A stretch of 64,000 nt of DNA from Myxococcales bacterium (GTDB taxonomy: Bacteria; Myxococcota_A; Polyangia; Polyangiales; Polyangiaceae): the NCBI GenBank assembly GCA_004193285.1, contig SECP01000001.1:62001-126000 (forward strand), written 5' to 3'. Below the pieces are notes generated by a model that was not told where the DNA came from, made no database searches, and saw only the letters and a list, made by a program, of their open reading frames with translations. The translations under genes and the position numbers were made by a program. Of the stretch, positions 1 through 7,409 are shown piece by piece. Every line of letters starts with the position of its first letter. The stretch's first letter is position 1.

Positions 1-373
1 CGTAAATGTTGTTGCGCACGCCGGAGGAGGCGAGGACGCGGTACTTGAGCCCGCTCGCGCGGCCCACCACGGAGGGAAGGTCGCCGAGATGCGAGAAATC
101 CAAAAGGCCGTTCGCGAACAGCTCGTTGACGGCCGGGCCGGCGCCGCGAAGAAACGTCCACTGGACCTTGATGCCGTCCTTCTTGAACTCCTCCTCCAGC
201 AGGCCCTTGAGGTGCAGCGTGGTGACGCTATTCCCGTACGAGGCGGGGCGGTTGCCGATGCCGACGCCGGGGTAGCCCACGCGAATCACACTCGGCTTGT
301 CGGCGAGGGCGAGGGCCGGAAGCAGGAGCACGAAGATGGCGAACAAAATGCCGTAGAGCTTGGCTAGCTTCAT
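1..373 (-). CDS. Periplasmic substrate-binding protein, sulfonate/nitrate/taurine type (partial, runs off the window)
   Basis: The gene is cut by the left edge, leaving 124 N-terminal residues. It opens with a Sec signal peptide (hydrophobic run ending LALA, then DKPS). The mature start (SVIRVGYPGVGIGNRP, later EEFKKDGIKVQWTFLRGAGPAVNE) closely matches the binding protein encoded at 53884-54966, so this is an NMT1/SsuA-like periplasmic solute receptor for an ABC importer. The ATG at 373 lies 22 nt from the palindromic operator at 396-411, which it shares with the divergent lipoprotein gene at 453. The ORF track omits it because it is open at the edge. The ligand is unknown; a sulfonate or sulfate ester is inferred from context. 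Confidence 0.85.
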   Translation of the reverse strand, partial: MKLAKLYGILFAIFVLLLPALALADKPSVIRVGYPGVGIGNRPASYGNSVTTLHLKGLLEEEFKKDGIKVQWTFLRGAGPAVNELFANGLLDFSHLGDLPSVVGRASGLKYRVLASSGVRNNIY

Positions 374-395
374 GTCCCATACTTTATCAGCTACT

Positions 396-411
396 GTCTA
401 TCTTACAAGAC
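396..411. promoter_or_regulatory. Sulfur-regulon operator candidate 1 (GTCTATCTTACAAGAC)
   Basis: A 16-bp inverted repeat with GTCT/AGAC arms, lying between two divergent binding-protein genes. It is a member of the window-wide motif family described in the findings. Its centre could serve as a -10 element for either strand. Confidence 0.75.
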
Positions 412-427
412 ATTTGCTGGAGTGTTG

Positions 428-451
428 GCACATGGCGTGTTAGCCATGTGC
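428..451 (+). promoter_or_regulatory. Leader hairpin abutting the start codon
   Basis: A perfect 9-bp inverted repeat (GCACATGGC, 6-nt loop, GCCATGTGC) ends 1 nt before the ATG at 453, where a Shine-Dalgarno sequence would normally lie. A role in translation control is inferred. It could alternatively be a DNA-binding site. Confidence 0.55.
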
Positions 452-452
452 G

Positions 453-1436
453 ATGTTGAGCACTCGACGCGTGCTGTGGGAAAGCCTGCTCTTCCTCCTC
501 GGCCTGGCCCTTTCGGCGTGCAACCACGGGGCGCAGGGCGACGCGAGCTCGCACACCCCGGAGGCGCTGCGCCTGGGCTTCATCGGCACGGGGGAGGACC
601 AGCCCGTAGGCGCCGAAGGATTCGCCTTCAAGCACGGTGACCTCACGAAGCAGCTCGAGCAGCTCGGCTTTCAAGAGCCGCAATTCGTTCGCTTCGCCAA
701 CGGGCCCGATCTGAACGAGGCGCTGTCGGGCGGGTCGATAGACATCGGCATCTACGGGGATACCCCAGCCCTCGTAGGGCGGGCTGCGGGTTTGCCGACT
801 CGCCTCGTCAATCAAACGGTCGTGGGCATGGATGCTTGGTTGCTCGCGCCCGCGGGAGGCGTCAGCTCGGTGGAGCAGCTCGAAGGGAAAGTCGTCGCGA
901 CCTCGAAGGGCTCCTACATGCATCGCTACCTCTCGGGTTTGTTGGAGGAGAAAGGGCTCCGGGGAAAGGTGACGCTGATTCATTTGCTCCCCGCGGACGC
1001 CCAAGCTGCGCTCGAGCGAGGTGACGTGGCAGCCTACGCGTCGCCCGTAAGCACCGCGCCATTGCTCGTGAGCAAGGGGGCCAAAGTGATTGATCGAGCT
1101 TCGCAGCACGCCGGGCTCTCCGGGAGCTCCGTCACGGTCATCACCGACGCCTTTCTACAGAAGCACCCTCACTTTCCGAGGCAGTGGAACGACCTGCGGG
1201 CTCGCGCGGTGGCCGCGGTCGTGAGCCAGTCCGAGCGTTACTACGCCTTTCACGCAGAGACGGTGCGCCTCCCGCTGGAGGTGGTGAAGCTTGGCTATCC
1301 GCTCACGACGCTCCACTCCGAGCCATTGAGCCCGAGCGGTCGCAGCCTCCTCGAAGGCACCAAGCGCTTCTTGGTCGCGCAAGGTCTGGCCCAGCGCGAC
1401 TTCGAGCTCGCGGCCTGGGCTCTTCCGGAAGGATGA
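453..1436 (+). CDS. Substrate-binding lipoprotein, NMT1/SsuA-like
   Basis: A 327-aa periplasmic binding protein. The N-terminus is a lipoprotein signal (LLFLLGLALSAC; lipobox LSAC at about residues 20-23). The rest has the NMT1/SsuA pattern: a GGSIDIGIYGDTPALVGR segment, then a VEQLEGKVVATSKGSYMHRYL segment, as in SsuA-type receptors. It should sit on the outer face of the inner membrane and deliver ligand to a permease. No permease is adjacent, so it may share the ABC machinery encoded elsewhere in the island. Expression probably starts from operator 396-411, with a hairpin directly before the ATG. Ligand specificity cannot be read from sequence. Confidence 0.8.
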   Translation: MLSTRRVLWESLLFLLGLALSACNHGAQGDASSHTPEALRLGFIGTGEDQPVGAEGFAFKHGDLTKQLEQLGFQEPQFVRFANGPDLNEALSGGSIDIGIYGDTPALVGRAAGLPTRLVNQTVVGMDAWLLAPAGGVSSVEQLEGKVVATSKGSYMHRYLSGLLEEKGLRGKVTLIHLLPADAQAALERGDVAAYASPVSTAPLLVSKGAKVIDRASQHAGLSGSSVTVITDAFLQKHPHFPRQWNDLRARAVAAVVSQSERYYAFHAETVRLPLEVVKLGYPLTTLHSEPLSPSGRSLLEGTKRFLVAQGLAQRDFELAAWALPEG

Positions 1437-1474
1437 AGCGGCCCCGGCGTCGATAGCTCACCGGCTAGCGGCGT

Positions 1475-2716
1475 CTAGGGCGAGGTAGCGCCGCCCAGAT
1501 CGGCCTCGCGCGCCTCGACGAGCGCGAGGCGTCGAGCTTGCTCACCTTGTGCCGCCACGGTGCGGGCGGCGAAGAACGTGAACACGACGAAGCACACGCT
1601 CGCCGCCACGAAGCTGCGCGTATAGCCGGCGGCCTCCGCGACCGAGCCCATGACGAAGGTGCCGGTGCCCCCGCCAACGAACAGGCTGAAGGCGAACAAG
1701 GCGAGCGCGCGCCCTCGTCCTGACGGGAAGGCTTCCGAGGCGCGCGCTTGGATGGTCGAGTGACACAAGCTAAAGCCCGCTCCGAGCGCGGCGGTGCTGA
1801 AGGCGACCCACCCCACGCTGGGCGCGACCGCCGCCACCAGGTACGCGGTAGCCATCGCGCCCCCGCCGATCAGAACGAGCCGTTCTTCTGTCACGCGACG
1901 TAAGATACGAGGCAGCGACTTGGCCACCGCCACCTGCGCGAGACCGGCGAGGGCCAGGGTGAGGCCGATGCTGAGCGGGCCGGAGCGAAATCGTTCGTGC
2001 AGGAGCCCGCTGAAGAAGGGGAAGCAGCCCATGAACAGCGCTCCTTCCACCAATACCAACCACAATATAGGCCGCAAGCTCGACTGGAGCGCGGCTCGGT
2101 AGTTGCCGCTCGCGCTGCGAGAGACGGCCGGCACGTGCCGCGCGCGGTGCCAAAGCCAGAGCGTCACGAGCGCAGAGATGCCGCCTAGCGTGGGGAATAT
2201 GCTGCGCCAGGACATGACCTCTGCCATCAGCCCCCCGGCGCTGGTGCTGAAGCTTTGAGCGGCGCCGGTGCTCGCCATGAGCAAGCTCAGCGTGGCCTGT
2301 CGCCGGGAATAGGGCACCGTATCCCCGATGTAAGCGATGGTCAGAGGTATGAGCGCGGCCGCGGCGGCGCCGGTCAGAGCTCGTAGCGTGAGCAGCCCCG
2401 CTAGCCCGCCGAAGAGGCCGCACCCCGCCGTACCGAGGCTGAACGCAGCCATGGCGTACACGGCTACCCGCAGCTTTCCGAGCCGGTCCGCGAGGGGCCC
2501 GTAGGCCAACTGGCAAAGGCCGTAGGGTAGAAGATAGAAGGAGACGGTGTAGCTCGCGACGGCGATGGAGCAGCCGAGCTCGTCCGCGATGCTCGGAAGA
2601 AGCGGCGCGACGATCCGCGCGTCCAGCCCGACCACGAACGTGGCGGCGCCGAGAGCGAGGAGTAACGAACGTTGCTGGGGCGATTCGGTAGACGGCGGCT
2701 GCTCGGGACGAGCCAT
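1475..2716 (-). CDS. MFS transporter
   Basis: A 413-aa major facilitator protein with about 12 hydrophobic segments. The loop motif YGPLADRLGKLR matches the MFS G-x-L-a-D-r-x-G-r signature after TM2. The ORF track begins at 2965, but that extension crosses the operator and the divergent promoter region, so I take the ATG at 2716 (MARPEQPP). A plausible promoter reads towards it: TTGCCA, 18-bp spacer, TATTAT inside operator 2750-2765. The closest families are drug/metabolite carriers; sulfonate uptake or product export is possible but unproven. Confidence 0.8.
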   Translation of the reverse strand: MARPEQPPSTESPQQRSLLLALGAATFVVGLDARIVAPLLPSIADELGCSIAVASYTVSFYLLPYGLCQLAYGPLADRLGKLRVAVYAMAAFSLGTAGCGLFGGLAGLLTLRALTGAAAAALIPLTIAYIGDTVPYSRRQATLSLLMASTGAAQSFSTSAGGLMAEVMSWRSIFPTLGGISALVTLWLWHRARHVPAVSRSASGNYRAALQSSLRPILWLVLVEGALFMGCFPFFSGLLHERFRSGPLSIGLTLALAGLAQVAVAKSLPRILRRVTEERLVLIGGGAMATAYLVAAVAPSVGWVAFSTAALGAGFSLCHSTIQARASEAFPSGRGRALALFAFSLFVGGGTGTFVMGSVAEAAGYTRSFVAASVCFVVFTFFAARTVAAQGEQARRLALVEAREADLGGATSP

Positions 2717-2749
2717 GTTGGACCCATAGTCTACGCCCCGAGATGCGCT

Positions 2750-2765
2750 ATCTTCTATAATAGAC
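2750..2765. promoter_or_regulatory. Operator candidate 2 (ATCTTCTATAATAGAC)
   Basis: This motif copy lies between the divergent MFS gene and the regulator gene. One half-site is GAC-terminal and the other is degenerate (ATCT). An extra isolated half-site, AGTCTACG, lies at 2728-2735. If the 2808 regulator binds the motif, this copy gives autoregulation. Confidence 0.7.
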
Positions 2766-2788
2766 GCGCGTCCGTTTTCGTGGCAAGG

Positions 2789-2804
2789 TGCTGCCGTAGC
2801 AGCA
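2789..2804 (+). promoter_or_regulatory. Leader hairpin before the regulator start
   Basis: A perfect 6-bp stem (TGCTGC, loop CGTA, GCAGCA) ends 3 nt before the ATG at 2808. There is no clear Shine-Dalgarno sequence. It resembles the start-adjacent hairpins at 428, 44309 and 49232. Confidence 0.45.
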
Positions 2805-2807
2805 GTC

Positions 2808-4757
2808 ATGACCTTACTGACCCTTCCGGAAGCCCGTGGCTCCGGCCTCTCCGAACGCGCAAAGGCCCTGGTTTTCGAGGATCCTCGCTCGCGCGAGCTT
2901 CTCGAGCAGATTCGCGGCGTCGCTGGCAGCGACCGCCCCGTCCTGCTTCTAGGCGAGGCAGGCACCGGCCGCGAGCTGGTAGCCCGCTACATCCATGAGC
3001 TCTCGTTGCGGCGGCTTGGGCCATTCTTGTCCACCAACTGCGCGTCCTTTCCAGGCGCCGAGTTGGAAGCCGAGCTGTTCGGTCATGAGAAAGACGCGGT
3101 GCCCACCAGCAGCGGAGCGCGCACGGGCGTGCTCGAGAGCGCGGAAGGCGGCACGCTGTACTTGGACGCGATCGGTGACACTCCTCAGGCGACGCAGGCC
3201 AAGCTCGTTCGCGTGCTGGAGGACCACCAGTTTCGAAAGCTGGGCGCCCGGCGCTACCAGCCGTTCAATGTGCGGCTCATCATTGCCAGCAGCGTTCAGC
3301 TTCAAGAAGCGGTGACCGCAGGCCACTTCAGGCCGGATCTCCTGCGCCTGATCTCGGGGACCAAGCTCGAGGTGCTACCTCTGCGCAAGCGGCGGGGGGA
3401 CGTCTTGCCGCTCGCGAGGCACTTCCTCGCGCTCTATCAGCAACGAATCGGCATCGGCTCACGCTCCCTGAGCCCGGAAGCGGAGCGCCTGCTCCTCGAT
3501 CATCACTTTCCTGGCAACATCCGGGAGCTCGAGAGGGCCATTCATCACGCCATCCTGCGTTGCCGCGGTCGGTTCATCACGCCCGAGGATCTGCGGCTAG
3601 GCGACGAAAGCGCGCCGACCTCGGAAGCCGGCTCACCCCTGCAGGAGCTCGAGCGTTCTCTCGCCAAGTTGTTCGAGCTCAGCCCTCCGCACCTGCACGA
3701 GCTCATCGACGAAGCGGTGATGCGCAGCGCCTACCGGTTCTCCGGGCAAAATCAGCTCAAGACCGCGCGTTTGCTCGGCATCAGCCGCAACGTGGTGCGG
3801 GCCCGGTTGATACAATACGGGGAGGTCGCTGGCTTCCTGCGCGCGCCTTCCTCGGGAGATGCGCCAGAGAGCCGTCCCCGCTCGAGCGGTCGAGCCCGCC
3901 CAGTGGTGAGCTTCGGCTACCAGCCTTTCGGTTTGCTCAAGCTGCTGCGCGCCCGGGGCAGCATCGAGTCCCAGCTGAACGAGCTCGGCTATCAGGTCGA
4001 ATGGAAGCACTACCCGAGCGGCATCCGCCTGGTGGACGCGTTCAAGAATGGTCAGCTCTCCATCGGCGTCGTTGGGGAGGGGCCGCCCATCTTTGCCCAA
4101 GCCTCCGCGGTGCCCATCGTTTACGTCGCAGCGGAGGCGCCTGCGCCGGAGGGCGAAGCCATCGTCGTCCATCAGGACTCTCCCATCCGCAGCGTGGCGG
4201 GGCTTCGGGGCAAGAAGGTCGCGTTACTGCGCGGCTCGAACGCGCACTACCTGCTGATTCGCGCCCTGGAAGAGGCGGGCCTGTCCTACGGGGACGTACA
4301 GGCAAAATTCGTCTTTTCTGACGCCGCTCGCGCGCGCTTTCAGCACCGCGAGGTGGACGCGTGGGTGATCGCCGACCCCATTCTGGCAGAAATTCAGCAG
4401 CGGCTGCCAGTGCGGGTCCTTCGCGACGGGCGCGGTCTGACGACGAACCCAGCCTACTACGTGGCAAGCTCGGATTTCGCGACCGAGCATCCGGAGATCT
4501 TGGCCCTCTTCCGGCGCGAGCTGTCGTCCGTACAGCGTTGGGCGACCGAGCACGTGGACGAGGCCGCGGGCTCGCTGGCCCAGCAAGTGGGCATCGGCCG
4601 TGAGGCAATCGGGCTGGCCTTGAAACGCAGCTTGGGTGAGAGCTTGCGACGCCCGGAGATCATCGCGTCGCAGCAGCGCGTCGCGGACGCGTTCTTTCGG
4701 CTAAAGCTCATCCCCCGCGCCGTGTCGGTGGCGGACGCGGCCTGGCCGCTCGAATAG
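2808..4757 (+). CDS. Fusion regulator: degenerate AAA+ domain, Fis-type HTH, and SsuA/TauA-like ligand-binding domain
   Basis: A 649-aa protein of the sigma-54 activator (NtrC/SfnR) lineage with no N-terminal receiver. Residues 20-260 are the AAA+ core, but key motifs are altered. Walker A is GEAGTGRE (Lys to Arg at about 55). The GAFTGA loop is replaced by DAVPTS at about 96-101. Walker B is LYLDAIGD (the usual DE is DA). The Fis-type HTH (NQLKTARLLGISRNVVRARL) at about 315-335 is intact. Residues 365-649 form an NMT1/SsuA-like binding fold (LRGKKVALLRGSNAHYLLIRAL, then AARARFQHREVDAWVI), with no signal peptide between. It probably senses an organosulfur ligand in the cytoplasm and binds DNA without driving sigma-54. 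It is the best candidate for the window-wide operator. Confidence 0.85.
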   Translation: MTLLTLPEARGSGLSERAKALVFEDPRSRELLEQIRGVAGSDRPVLLLGEAGTGRELVARYIHELSLRRLGPFLSTNCASFPGAELEAELFGHEKDAVPTSSGARTGVLESAEGGTLYLDAIGDTPQATQAKLVRVLEDHQFRKLGARRYQPFNVRLIIASSVQLQEAVTAGHFRPDLLRLISGTKLEVLPLRKRRGDVLPLARHFLALYQQRIGIGSRSLSPEAERLLLDHHFPGNIRELERAIHHAILRCRGRFITPEDLRLGDESAPTSEAGSPLQELERSLAKLFELSPPHLHELIDEAVMRSAYRFSGQNQLKTARLLGISRNVVRARLIQYGEVAGFLRAPSSGDAPESRPRSSGRARPVVSFGYQPFGLLKLLRARGSIESQLNELGYQVEWKHYPSGIRLVDAFKNGQLSIGVVGEGPPIFAQASAVPIVYVAAEAPAPEGEAIVVHQDSPIRSVAGLRGKKVALLRGSNAHYLLIRALEEAGLSYGDVQAKFVFSDAARARFQHREVDAWVIADPILAEIQQRLPVRVLRDGRGLTTNPAYYVASSDFATEHPEILALFRRELSSVQRWATEHVDEAAGSLAQQVGIGREAIGLALKRSLGESLRRPEIIASQQRVADAFFRLKLIPRAVSVADAAWPLE

Positions 4758-4833
4758 GCCCGGCCCGCGCAGATTGCTGCCCGGTCAGCAACTCGCCGTC
4801 GTGTCCGGCTCCCGCCACCGTAGCGGTTGACCT

Positions 4834-4849
4834 GTCTACTATAGAAGAC
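4834..4849. promoter_or_regulatory. Operator candidate 3 (GTCTACTATAGAAGAC)
   Basis: A near-consensus copy 19 nt before the methyltransferase ATG at 4869. An imperfect 15-bp second copy (ATCTTCTTCGTAGAC, 4851-4865) follows directly, suggesting tandem binding at the head of the long + strand operon. Confidence 0.75.
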
Positions 4850-4868
4850 TATCTTCTTCGTAGACTAG

Positions 4869-5669
4869 ATGGTCAGCCTAGCCCTGGATTCCACGCACCT
4901 GGCAGAAACCTACGACCGCGTGGGCGAGCGCCAGTTCAACCACGGAAAACAGCTCGTATCCGCGCTGCGCATCGCGGCCGGGCACCGCGTGCTCGACGTA
5001 GGCTGCGGCACGGGGCTGCTTGCGCTGCACGTGGCCCAGCTCGTCGGGCCCTCCGGTAAAGTGGACGCGGTCGACCCGCTGCCGTTGCGGGTGGCGCTCG
5101 CGAAGAAGCGCGCCCCTGCCCACCTCGAGGCGACGGTGGGCGCGGCGGAGGACCTCTCGGCCTTCGCCAGCGGCACCTTCGACGTCGTGTACCTGAACAG
5201 CGTCTACCACTGGCTGCCGGAGAAGCTGACGCCGCTGCGCGAGGCGCTCCGCGTGCTCAAGCCGGGCGGCCGCATCGGTATCAGCACGGCCGCGTCGGAC
5301 GCGCCTCACGAATTCGAGGTGCTGCTCAAGCAAGTCTTTGCGTCTTCGGACCTCGCGGACGTGCAAGAGGTTCCGAGCGGAACGACGCACAAGGTGAGCT
5401 CCAGCGCGCTGCGGGAGCAGCTACAGGCGGCAGGCTTTACTGACGTTCAGCTGGAGATCAAGTCGTTCGTCGATCACTTCGACGATACGGAAGCGGTCAT
5501 CGGCTTCAATACGGCCAGCTCCTTCGGCAATTTCTTGTCGGACCTTACCCATGAGCAGCGCGCGCTCACTCACTCCCTCTTGGAGCGAGAGCTAGAGAAG
5601 CGCCGCGACGCCGAGGGCATTCGGTTGCAGCGCAACCTCAGCTTCGCGATCGCTGCGCGCCCAGCTTGA
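4869..5669 (+). CDS. SAM-dependent methyltransferase, class I
   Basis: 266 aa. The class I SAM-binding fold is visible: motif I VLDVGCGTGLLALHV (about 40-54), an acidic motif II (VDAVDPLPLR), and LREALRVLKPGGRIGIS (UbiE/Methyltransf_11 type). It is paralogous to the product of 26730-27536. In both places a methyltransferase and a roughly 500-aa amidohydrolase are neighbours. It is the first gene of the + strand operon after operator 4834-4849. The protein has no internal Met and a single Cys. The methyl acceptor is unknown; a thiol, sulfide or small acid are all possible. Confidence 0.8.
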   Translation: MVSLALDSTHLAETYDRVGERQFNHGKQLVSALRIAAGHRVLDVGCGTGLLALHVAQLVGPSGKVDAVDPLPLRVALAKKRAPAHLEATVGAAEDLSAFASGTFDVVYLNSVYHWLPEKLTPLREALRVLKPGGRIGISTAASDAPHEFEVLLKQVFASSDLADVQEVPSGTTHKVSSSALREQLQAAGFTDVQLEIKSFVDHFDDTEAVIGFNTASSFGNFLSDLTHEQRALTHSLLERELEKRRDAEGIRLQRNLSFAIAARPA

Positions 5670-5712
5670 GCGCTCGTCAAACTCGGTAAAAGAGAAACGG
5701 AAAGGATGAATC

Positions 5713-7221
5713 ATGACAAGCTCCGTGCTTCGTAAGCCCTCGAAGTCTGCCGCCGTTCGCGCGCAGCTCGACTACCCCGTGATCGACACCGATCTCCATA
5801 CGATCGAGTTCGCGCCAGCGCTCGAGGACTACATCGCCAAGCACGGTGGCCCCGCGTCCGTCGATAAGTTCCGGGCTGCGATCAACCGAGGCTTCGGCTA
5901 CTTGAACAACGAGTGGTACGAGCTCACCCCCGAGCAGCGGGCGGCTCAGCGCGCCATTCGCCCCCCATGGTGGGCGCTACCAACGAAGAACACGTATGAC
6001 CTCGCCACGGTCTCGCTCCCGCGGCTCTTGCACGAGCGCATCGCGGAGAGCGGAACGGACTACGCCGTGCTGTTCCCGAACGTGTCTACCTTCGCCACCC
6101 ACGTCGGCGACACGGACCTGCGCCGCGCCCTGATCCGCGCCGTGAACGAGTACCACCGGGACGTGTACGCGCCCTACGCGGACCGCTTGACGCCGGTCGC
6201 GGCGATTCCACTGCACACTCCGGAAGAGGGCATCGAGGAGCTGAAGTTCGCGATCCAGGAGCTCGGCCTGAAGGTGGCGCTGATTCCGGGCAACCTACGT
6301 CGCCCAATCCGGTCCGTCGCCGAAAAGTACCCGGCGAGGCACCACCCGGACGTCGCGCGTCACGCCAATTGGCTGGACACCTTCGGCTTGGACAGCGAGC
6401 ACGACTACGACTCGTTCTGGGCCAAGGCGGTCGAGCTGAAGACGGTGCTGACGACGCACTCTGCGGGTATGGGCTGGACCAGCCGCAGCTCGTACTCCAG
6501 CTACATGTACAATCACATCGGCCACTTCGCTTCGGCCTCGGAGGCGCTCGCGAAGTCGCTGTTCCTCGGCGGGGTGACGCGCCGCTTTCCGGATCTGCGC
6601 GTCGGCTTCTTGGAGGGCGGCGCTGGCTGGGGCGCCCAGCTCTATGCGGATCTGGTGGGGCACTGGGAGAAGCGCAACGGCAACGCGGTGCGTAACTACG
6701 ACCCGGAGGCGATCGACGCGGACCTCCTGTATCGCCTGTATCAGGAGTACGGCGGGCCCGAGGTGACGAGCCGGCTGGGCGACGTGAAGTCCGTCCTCGG
6801 CGGCGCCCTCGGAGTTTCCAACAATTCCCGGCGCCAGCCGCAAGAGCCGAACGCCCTGGACGATTTCGCCCGGGCCGGCATCGGCCGCATCGAGGACATC
6901 CGCGACCGCTTCGTGCCCAACTTCTACTTCGGCTCGGAGGCGGACGACCCCACCGTCGCCTACGCGTTCAATACGAAGGTGAACCCGCTCGGCGTGCAGG
7001 TGAACGCGTTCTGGGCTTCGGACAGCGGCCATTGGGACGTGCCGGACCTGACCGAGGTGCTGTCGGATACGTGGAGCCTCGTAGAGAAGGGCGCGCTCAC
7101 CGAACAGAATTTCAAGGACCTCGTGTTTACCCACCCGCACTCGTTCTTTGCGGGAAAGAACCCTGATTTCTTCAAGGGCACTCAGGTCGAGCAAAAGCTG
7201 CAGCGCAGCAAAGCGGCCTGA
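5713..7221 (+). CDS. Amidohydrolase-2 family metal-dependent hydrolase/decarboxylase
   Basis: 502 aa, Amidohydro_2 (ACMSD-related) fold. The N-terminal strand YPVIDTDLHTIEF carries a D-x-H, where the family usually has D-x-H-x-H/P. WWALPTKNTYDLATVSLPRLLHERI and the segments FLEGGAGWG and ASDSGHWDVPDLTEV are typical of the long subfamily. It has a paralogue at 27546-29078. No signal peptide is present, so it should be cytoplasmic. It lies 43 nt after the methyltransferase, probably in the same transcript. It contains no Cys and two internal Met. The substrate is unknown; C-S or C-C cleavage of a carbon skeleton left by desulfonation is a guess. Confidence 0.75.
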   Translation: MTSSVLRKPSKSAAVRAQLDYPVIDTDLHTIEFAPALEDYIAKHGGPASVDKFRAAINRGFGYLNNEWYELTPEQRAAQRAIRPPWWALPTKNTYDLATVSLPRLLHERIAESGTDYAVLFPNVSTFATHVGDTDLRRALIRAVNEYHRDVYAPYADRLTPVAAIPLHTPEEGIEELKFAIQELGLKVALIPGNLRRPIRSVAEKYPARHHPDVARHANWLDTFGLDSEHDYDSFWAKAVELKTVLTTHSAGMGWTSRSSYSSYMYNHIGHFASASEALAKSLFLGGVTRRFPDLRVGFLEGGAGWGAQLYADLVGHWEKRNGNAVRNYDPEAIDADLLYRLYQEYGGPEVTSRLGDVKSVLGGALGVSNNSRRQPQEPNALDDFARAGIGRIEDIRDRFVPNFYFGSEADDPTVAYAFNTKVNPLGVQVNAFWASDSGHWDVPDLTEVLSDTWSLVEKGALTEQNFKDLVFTHPHSFFAGKNPDFFKGTQVEQKLQRSKAA

Positions 7222-7409
7222 GCTCTCGTTACTTAGCAGCGGCGGCCCGGCTGAACGTGGGGACAGCCGGCGTCGCCGCCAGCACGGAACTACTTAGACC
7301 TATGCAACGTCGTCTCGAGTCATCGCCGGCATCATCGGAAATCATCGGAGTCTGTAGGCGGCGCGTCCGCGCTTACTTGAGTTAGACCAACCGAATTTCA
7401 GGATTTTCG

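Noticed and set aside
387-1109. Long minus-strand ORF over the 453-1436 gene.
   Set aside because: It is an antisense shadow typical of high-GC DNA; its translation shows no domain, while the plus frame is a clear binding lipoprotein.
7375-7390. Half-site TTAGACC upstream of the porin gene as an operator.
   Set aside because: Only one half matches and there is no central TA-rich core.
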